Part shown: positions 58,032 through 64,000 of the stretch, in pieces | Numbering within the stretch: the first letter of the stretch is position 1 | Layout of the letters: every line of letters begins with the position of its first letter | NCBI GenBank assembly: GCA_014871385.1 | Contig: CM026426.1 | Location: 17,298,183 to 17,362,182 of the forward strand | Direction of reading: 5' to 3' | DNA: 64,000 bases | Source: Ceratodon purpureus | Taxonomy: Eukaryota > Streptophyta > Bryopsida > Pseudoditrichales > Ditrichaceae | Made by a program: the position numbers and the translations under genes | The notes under the pieces: model-generated | What the model saw: the letters and a program-made list of their open reading frames with translations, nothing else | The model's database searches: none | What the model was told of the DNA's origin: nothing

Positions 58032-58431
58032 CATTAAGAGAAAAATGAGCTCAAAATAAGGCCGTGTAAGCCTGCCCTTTCTAGGTGAACTCCCTACTTT
58101 GGGCACCTCTGCCGCTGGCAGCGGATGCCAGAGTTGCTGCCCGCACAGAAGTGCGTGGCGCACTCACAACAAAGGTCCTCGGAATATTAGGTGAGACATG
58201 AATGCCTCGGCTCAGGCTTTGGTCCCAAGTGGGCAGGTTGTGTCAGCTCGACACTATAGATGTGCCCTCCACACGCCTCGCTCGGAGGTCATTGGTTCGA
58301 GCCCCCGTGGCGGTTGCTGGCACCACGGTGGCACCTCACATGCCATGTCAAAAAGTACGCGGGCAGCGCCCATTTTTTTCTCTCACGTGCCGCTTACACG
58401 GCCTTTTTGTGACCTGATTTTTCTCCTAATG
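58032..58431 (+). mobile_element. 400-bp inverted-repeat element, copy 2
   Basis: Same structure and orientation as 57125-57525: left end CATTAAGAGAAAAATGAG then AAGGCCGTGTAAGC, right end GCTTACACGGCC then TTTTTCTCCTAATG. ATTGGTTCGAGCCCCC at about 58291 is a perfect polymerase III B box. Confidence 0.75.
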
Positions 58432-58541
58432 GTACTTACCTTTTATGCGGTCTGTGTTCTCATGTCGTCCCCGTCATTCTCCGGAGTGGCGCTTCTTGCA
58501 TCTGCCGTGTCACTACTGTCCGTGCTCTCGATAGTGGACAA

Positions 58542-58919
58542 CTAAACACATGTACGACATTTTTTTTTTTGGTTCCTGGCTTGAGGAGGCCCGTAATCGT
58601 CGTCAGTATCAGCGATTGGAGATGTCAGTGATGCAAACATACTTAGCTCATGCTGATTCTGGGCACAGAGGGTTTGAGCGTACTTCCTGTAAGGTAATTC
58701 TCTGATTTCTCCTAGCATGTCAACTTCGCGGTAACATGCCAAGCTCCACTCCTCTTCATTTGACAAGTTTATGAAATGACCGATCGCGGGAACTTCAGGG
58801 AACACCAACTGATTTCTCTCACAAATTCCGTGGACTCCTGCAAGCCACCCTAGCAGAGTACTCTTCCCCATAGTGGGCATTCCCGTAGGCGTGGTATCGC
58901 AATACATGTGGCCCGACAT
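58542..58919 (-). CDS. Unrecognised protein X2 (paralog of 54439-54939)
   Basis: ATG 58919 (complement) opens 125 codons ending in TAG: MSGHMYCDTTPTGMPTMGKS, TLLGWLAGVHGICERN, FPEVPAIGHFINLSNE, WSLACYREVDMLGE, PYRKYAQTLCAQ. It shares the LLGWLxxVH, PxVPA, FSNE/LSNE and EVxxLG pattern with X1 but has a short, different C-terminal tail. Function unknown. It may be one exon of a longer gene. Confidence 0.45.
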   Translation of the reverse strand: MSGHMYCDTTPTGMPTMGKSTLLGWLAGVHGICERNQLVFPEVPAIGHFINLSNEEEWSLACYREVDMLGEIRELPYRKYAQTLCAQNQHELSMFASLTSPIADTDDDYGPPQARNQKKKCRTCV

Positions 58920-59569
58920 GGAAGGACAGACACCGATCGCTTTTTAATATTCTATGCGACTACAATATGATGAACAGATGCTTTCCTCCTGAGGAGAAGA
59001 CGATTTCCCTGGCGTTTCACATGAATGAAGTGGTGTACCGCTCAGGACTGATACATAAGAGAGAAGGGCTCTCCAATTAGCACGGGTTCATCTCGACGTA
59101 TTCTGGAATTAAACAGGATTGCGGCTGAAGTAGCTGGGAAGGGTCCGCCTTTATTATCCGATACCTGAATGTCATGTCATATGAAGTCACTTCAAAACTT
59201 CTAGTTACTAGGACATTGACGTCTTTCTAGGCTTTGTGAATTTCTTTTGTAAAGCAGCGGCATTTATGTGGCAGGGTAAGTTCAAACCGTACTTTTGTAA
59301 AGATGCAGTCATGTTTACTTGTGTTAGCTACATGAGTCGCTTTGTCAACTTTTCTTCACCGATTTGGTTTATTGCCACATGTGACGAGGAGAATGCAAAT
59401 CACCTAAGATCATATATACAGCGCATGTTAAAATCGGAACACCTGACTGTCGACTGATCAGATCGGAACACTAGTAGCTTTGAAGCTGCCCAGGCTCTGT
59501 GCTTCGCACTTTCAGCGGGTACTTGACATGTTCATACAAAATATGACAAAATATACAAGTATGGCGTCC
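58920..59569. other. Spacer, no gene supported
   Basis: One short + frame near 59236-59457 lacks any support. Confidence 0.4.
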
Positions 59570-59725
59570 AAGTAGTTGGGCTTGAATGGGCGGATGAAGA
59601 TTTGGGCTCATGGTGCTTGAAATCCAAAGATGGGGAGAATCTGGGGAGATTCAATGCCGTTATTGTGGCCGACAAAGGTGCTGCTAAACTTCTCTTAGGG
59701 CAGACTGCTTACTCGCCTCTTTTAG
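59570..59725 (+). pseudogene. Exon-like fragment, possibly of an FAD-dependent oxidoreductase
   Basis: An open stretch reads KYGVQVVGLEWADEDLGSWC, LKSKDGENLGRFNAVIVADK, then GAAKLLLGQTAYSPLL before GTGAGA. The pattern of a substrate strand, a turn with DG, and FNAVIVADK recalls plant renalase or amine-oxidase-like FAD proteins. This rests on general resemblance only. No neighbouring exons were identified. Confidence 0.3.
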
Positions 59726-59739
59726 GTGAGAATTCTCTA

Positions 59740-60656
59740 CCCTATTGATCTCGCCAACATGTCTAAGCTCCTCTTCATGTGTAGACTTTAGCTTGGAAGT
59801 CACAGCACTCAGTACGTCAGTATTACGGCGGCGTAACTATTAGGAAGGATGAAGACGTTTAATTTCGACGTGTGCTGTAAATGCACAGGGATCTGAACTT
59901 TCTGAGATGCACAAGAAAGTTGCTTTGCTGTCACAGCAACACATTGCTTTGCAGTCATGATGGCCTTTCCTTCACCCCTTGATTTGGTGAGTGCCCTACA
60001 AGCAGATGGCTGTGCATTGTATTATCTCATTGAACACTAAACTATTCCATTGCCTGATGAAGAGTCGAACTATCGATGACTCCACCGTGTTCTCCTTTCT
60101 TTTCTTTTTTTGTACACATGAAATTAGTGTATCCCACTTCAAATGAACAAGTAAAATTGCCAAGTATATCCTTACCGAGCGTTATAATGGGCGAACTAGA
60201 GTTCCTTAGGCATTAGAGTGGAATGTTGTATTCAGGGAATCATACTTGGTGCTCTCTTATTCTTTGAGTGGTTCTTGCGCGGGGGATTTATTTTGTGTGA
60301 TGCTTGTACATACATGGGGACATAATTGGATTCTTCTGGCACTTGCTTGCTATTTGCAATGGATTTAGTGGCAAAGATGTTGTTGAAGTATCGGCGTGTG
60401 AGCTGGTTGTTGAAAGCACTTTTTCAGGAACAGGGGCCTGAGTTTGATGCTGCGTTTGGGTTGCTCGGATTCTGGTTGGTATCGCTCGGAGTCTGGTTAA
60501 CTGTGTCCACTGTCATCAAGTGCATTGCGATTTCGTTGACGAGTTAGAGCTACGCTATTTGTGACCATTGTCACATGTTCATGATGATGTCGAATTACCC
60601 TCTCAAGATCTTTAGGCGAAGTTGAGTAGAGAGGGGAGCCAGGGAGAAAAGTAAAC
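59740..60656. other. Spacer upstream of the CHIP-like gene
   Basis: A + frame near 60326-60546 (hydrophobic, 73 codons) is unsupported. Nothing else seen. Confidence 0.4.
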
Positions 60657-62331
60657 ATGGCGAGGGAGGTGGCTAGTCCGCAGAACCAAGCGGAGTCTTT
60701 TGAAGGACCAGGGTAACATGTACTTCAAGAAAAACCGACTAGCAGCAGCAATTGAGGCTTACACTGAGGTCTTCCTCTTCCCATTTTTTTTTTCCCATAT
60801 TGATATACCTTTGTAACCATGGATTATGTGCTCCAGTCTTTGATGGTTTCCTGCATATGAGTTGGGCAACCGGACTGCTGCCTATATAAGTAATAGCATG
60901 CTCCATTGTCTTCAACAATATATCCAGAGTCGTAGGTACTTGCAGTTCTAAGATCACATGGTAATGCTTTAACAAATAGGGTGTTATGAGCAGGCAATTA
61001 GTCTGTGTCCGAATGTGCCTGTGTACTGGACCAACTGTGCACTCTGCCATTGGAGACGCAAGTAAGCAAGTCAATAAATTTTGGAGTCAAATTCTGCCAT
61101 ATTTTTGTCCGGAGTGTCTGTCCTTTTCGGTCTTGCTCTGCAAATTATGGTTCTGGTTGAGGTTAGGCTTCCGGCTCAAAGCACTGATTTTCATGCTTTG
61201 TGCACAGTGTCCTCTTTCAGAACTGAGTTTCGCCTGGTACAAGTTCATGTTATGATACATAATAGAATAACCTGAGAACAATTTTTCGACTAGTTGCTTG
61301 AGAATATAGCTCATGTGAGCCATGGAGAATCCAATAACAAACTGGAGCAGTAGATTCCGTTACTCACTTTTGTGCCACTGATTTTCTTCGACAGCGAGTG
61401 AGTAAATGTTGAAGGGGATTGTAAGAAAGCTCTGGAGCTGGACAATACGTCTGTCAAGGTATAAACAAAATGGCCAGATAATCAATGTGTTTTTTAGAGC
61501 AATTCAATAAAGTCTTTTAGTACAACAGGGCTCTGGCACCTTTGTGCGGTATGTTGGGAATGGGTTCGTTTTTTATTAGAGCAGGAAAATCAAGATGCTT
61601 AAACTAGTAATATATACATCAACACGTCGAAATGAACTCGTTGAACATTGCTACTCTAAGCACTAGGAAAATTAGGTGCTTCTGAACATACTAGGCCATT
61701 GAATTTGAGAGATGCATGGGGCCTAAATTCTTGTCACTACATTGCAGGCACACTATATGTGGGGATTAGCGCTCTTGCAAAGAAAGAGCACAGAGATGCT
61801 GTGAAGGAGCTTGAAAAGGTGTGCTTCTTAAGATCGTTTGCAACAACAAAAAGTTTATGAAAAATATATTGCATCATCTGTTGAGGTTTCGCTCTACGTA
61901 CAAAATATATCAGCCTACTATCAATTCATACTACGTTATAAAAATTTCTGATAATAAAAAAAGGTTAAATTAGAATGTGGCAAATGTCTATGGCATTTAC
62001 TGACTCGGATGAAGACATTGTATTCTATTTGAGTAAAGTTTTGGTGCTTAAGTTTTTCTCGCTCTGTGTCGTCCGTCTAAATGGTTGCACACGTGCGGAA
62101 CCGAGATATGCAAGAAGTTACAGAATATGCGTGTGTCTGCTGCAGGCATTGGATCTTGGAAGAGAAAGAATACCCGATAACTACATGGTAGTGGAGATAT
62201 GGCAAGAGCTAGCCAAGGCTCGGTATACAGAGTGGGAACAAGGGGCTACAATCCGTCGTTGGCATCAATCTGCATTAAAGTGCGTTTATAACACTGGAAG
62301 CAAAGCCGACGCTCTTGATTCCCCAGGAAAT
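60657..62331 (+). pseudogene. CHIP/STUB1-like TPR gene, U-box not found
   Basis: Exons: 60657-60768, 60994-61061, 61395-61458, 61748-61818, 62146-62331. They spell the TPR half of the plant E3 ubiquitin ligase CHIP: KDQGNMYFKKNRLAAAIEAY, AISLCPNVPVYWTNCALCHW, VEGDCKKALELDNTSVK, AHYMWGLALL, EIWQELAKARYTEWEQ. In the family this TPR domain binds Hsp70/Hsp90 and a C-terminal U-box ubiquitinates clients. Here an extra T near 60705 shifts the first exon's frame, a TGA at 61399-61401 replaces a conserved Trp, and one base is missing in the fourth exon near 61778. No U-box exon was found before the window end. Probably a pseudogene or captured fragment. Confidence 0.75.
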
Positions 62332-63432
62332 GTAAGTGCATTGCAGCAGAGAAACAAATGTATACGGAGTAGAAATAGGCCACAGGTGGAAAACAAGCGT
62401 TAGTGATTATTCACCTAGTTTACTCAATTCTCAGGGTACTTTTGAGCAAAATACACATTTACCATTTACAGAGTAAATGCTTGTTTGAAACGTGCCGCAA
62501 TGCACGACATTACTGTTTTCTATGAAATCTCAAATATTCCACACCCCAATATGAACCAGTATTCATCCGTGTGACATACCAACCGATTGGACCACGTCAT
62601 TTTCATTTCCATAAATTCGAAATACCCAATTTCCGTTTTCACATGCGGTCTAAAATCCTCAATGAGAGAATGAGGTCCTCAACGAGCGGATATAACGGGA
62701 GACCGCAGCGTTTTTTAACCTGAGATGGTTACATTCACATGTCCGGCCATTGTATTCTTCACCTGAAATAGTGCCATCAGCAGTTAGAAATTGACGATCT
62801 GATATCCTTCTAAAAACGGCACCAACTGCATCCACGAGTAATCCAGAATTTACCAATGAACCACGTCAGCCACACAACAAGCATCCACGACTCCGAGGTT
62901 ACACTGAGCTGGACATCGCAGGTATTACAGATAATCGGTGGCAGGCCCCACGTTTTGTTTGTTGTGACGAACATGACTGAGGGTGCTCAGGAAACCAGCT
63001 TCGATCCCAGCAGTGATCGTGAGTCAAAAACATGTCGCTTTGGTCGCTTATTTGCTATTCTGGGGAATCAAGAACGTCGGCTTTGCTTCCAGTGTGGGGG
63101 TCCTTCATTATCCTCCGCAGATATCAGCATGATCCGAGAAGATGTACTAGCGTACTTAGGAGGCACAGTTACCTGTCCAATTTTCCTTTTTTTGGATTCA
63201 CTGAATTCTTCATTTTCACCTCCAACAAGTCCGACTTCGACAACCCATTTCTTCACATCCTTGACTCGGGTCTCTTTATTTCCCCCCTACGAGAGGTGCA
63301 ACCAAACCACAACCGCTGGTTCGGTTGCTAGGCTTGGTGAGTTCCATTTTTCTGCCCTTCCCCGTTTTGCGTTCCTGGGGTCTTTTTTGGTTTTTTTTTT
63401 TACAAATTTGGGGCCGTAGGCCTAAAATTACC
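62332..63432. other. Spacer after the CHIP-like gene
   Basis: No U-box sequence and no supported gene. A long + frame (62856-63419) ends in low-complexity Phe/Ser/Thr sequence and has no support. Confidence 0.45.
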
Positions 63433-63438
63433 CTACAG

Positions 63439-64000
63439 AGGTTCTCTTGAGATCACTAGGACCCCCACTCCGTCTACTGGCAATCCGTTGTCAAACTCCC
63501 ACTTCTGTAGCGGGGTAAAAAGATTGCAACGTGAAACTCCGATTGTGCCTCGAGCAAAGGCTGGCCAAGTTGGATTTGACGCCACTCTATTCTCTCGACC
63601 AACTCTGTCTCTGACGTCCATGCCTTTACCAGGTGTACGAATTTCTGAGACAACTTGTTCTTCAGTAATTTCTTCATACGCCTCTGTACTGTCGTAGTCA
63701 CTGTCGCTGTCTTCACTATCTTTGTCGTCAAGGCTCGCCTCAGTTATGTCCCCAATACTGAGAAGAACTTCATTCCTTCCAGAGGTACTGCCAATGATAG
63801 ACTTCTTTTGCTCCGCAGAGACTGTTTCTTGATGTTGTGGAACCTTCTTCTTCAGTACCACTCCAAAGCCCTTCTGGGTTTCAACGCTTTTGCTAGAAAT
63901 GACATCTTCATTCAGATTTTTATCGGTTACCAACCACAAACGATTGGAGAACATGACCACACTTTTGTTCCGACCAAAACTCGCCCATGATTCACCTGCG
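63439..64000 (-). CDS. Unrecognised acidic protein, partial (runs off the window)
   Basis: The complement is open from the window edge: GESWASFGRNKSVVMFSNRL, WLVTDKNLNEDV, then an acidic run (SLDDKDSEDSDSDYDSTEAY), EQVVSEIRTPGKGMDVRD and LQKWEFDNGLPVDGVG. It ends at TAG 63435-63433, or at the GT donor a few bases before it. A CAG near the window edge (about 63996-63998) could be an acceptor. Function unknown. The even codon pattern and acidic stretch suggest a real exon. Confidence 0.5.

Noticed and set aside
62856-63419. 187-codon + strand ORF
   Set aside because: Ends in low-complexity Phe/Ser/Thr sequence, has no paralog and no splice support.

Overview
The window looks like nuclear DNA of a land plant or close streptophyte relative. 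It has many short GT-AG introns, AT-rich spacers, a plant telo-box (GGGTTTAGGGTTT at 2869-2881), plant-type gene fragments (a CHIP/STUB1-like TPR gene and a serine palmitoyltransferase LCB2 fragment), tRNA-derived SINE-like units and many transposons. Species cannot be called. There are few intact genes; most of the 64 kb is transposon cargo in various stages of decay.

The main structure is a 19.2-kb element at 2313-21476, bounded by a perfect 10-bp direct repeat (GACTTTAGAA at 2303-2312 and 21477-21486). Its ends are inverted and share GGTGTGAGCGTAGAG plus runs of a 7-bp unit, with a shared TCCACGGTAATAGG motif just inside. It carries, left to right: a small RNase H1 hybrid-binding-domain (viroplasmin-like) gene (+); an 11-exon gene (-) whose product joins an N-terminal ParB-like domain to a C-terminal beta-class DNA-methyltransferase-like domain (MT1); a small basic-protein gene (-); a two-exon Mutator-like transposase with a SWIM zinc finger (+); and a small unknown gene (-). 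I read this as a giant Mutator-like element with a ParB-methyltransferase as cargo.

A second, left-truncated copy of the same plan lies at about 36.18-52.15 kb: a transposase N-terminal relic (-), the basic-protein gene (+), a second ParB-methyltransferase (MT2, +, multiply broken), a coiled-coil/RING-like gene C (-), a small unknown gene (-), then a matching right end. Coiled-coil/RING-like paralogs also occur at 1-525 (A, partial) and 26.8-29.2 kb (B). In both MT genes the large introns hold arrays of short palindromes, but with a different sequence in each: GTTAAC-centred in MT1, TGCCGG..CCGGCA in MT2. That invites the idea of self-encoded parS-like binding sites.

Between the two copies (22-36 kb) lie AT-rich tandem repeats, MITE/SINE nests, gene B, and a four-exon gene T (-) with a long coiled coil and a transposase-like C-terminal half. 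The right end (52-64 kb) holds decayed host-gene pieces (LCB2, CHIP), two copies of a 400-bp inverted-repeat element, and small unrecognised genes.

Almost every gene has one or more in-frame stops, and nearly all sit where a CAG, CGA or CAA codon would restore homology (9 TAG, 5 TGA, 2 TAA counted). This fits C-to-T decay of methylated DNA. Exon joins were worked out by hand from frame continuity and comparison between paralogs inside the window; no database search was run.
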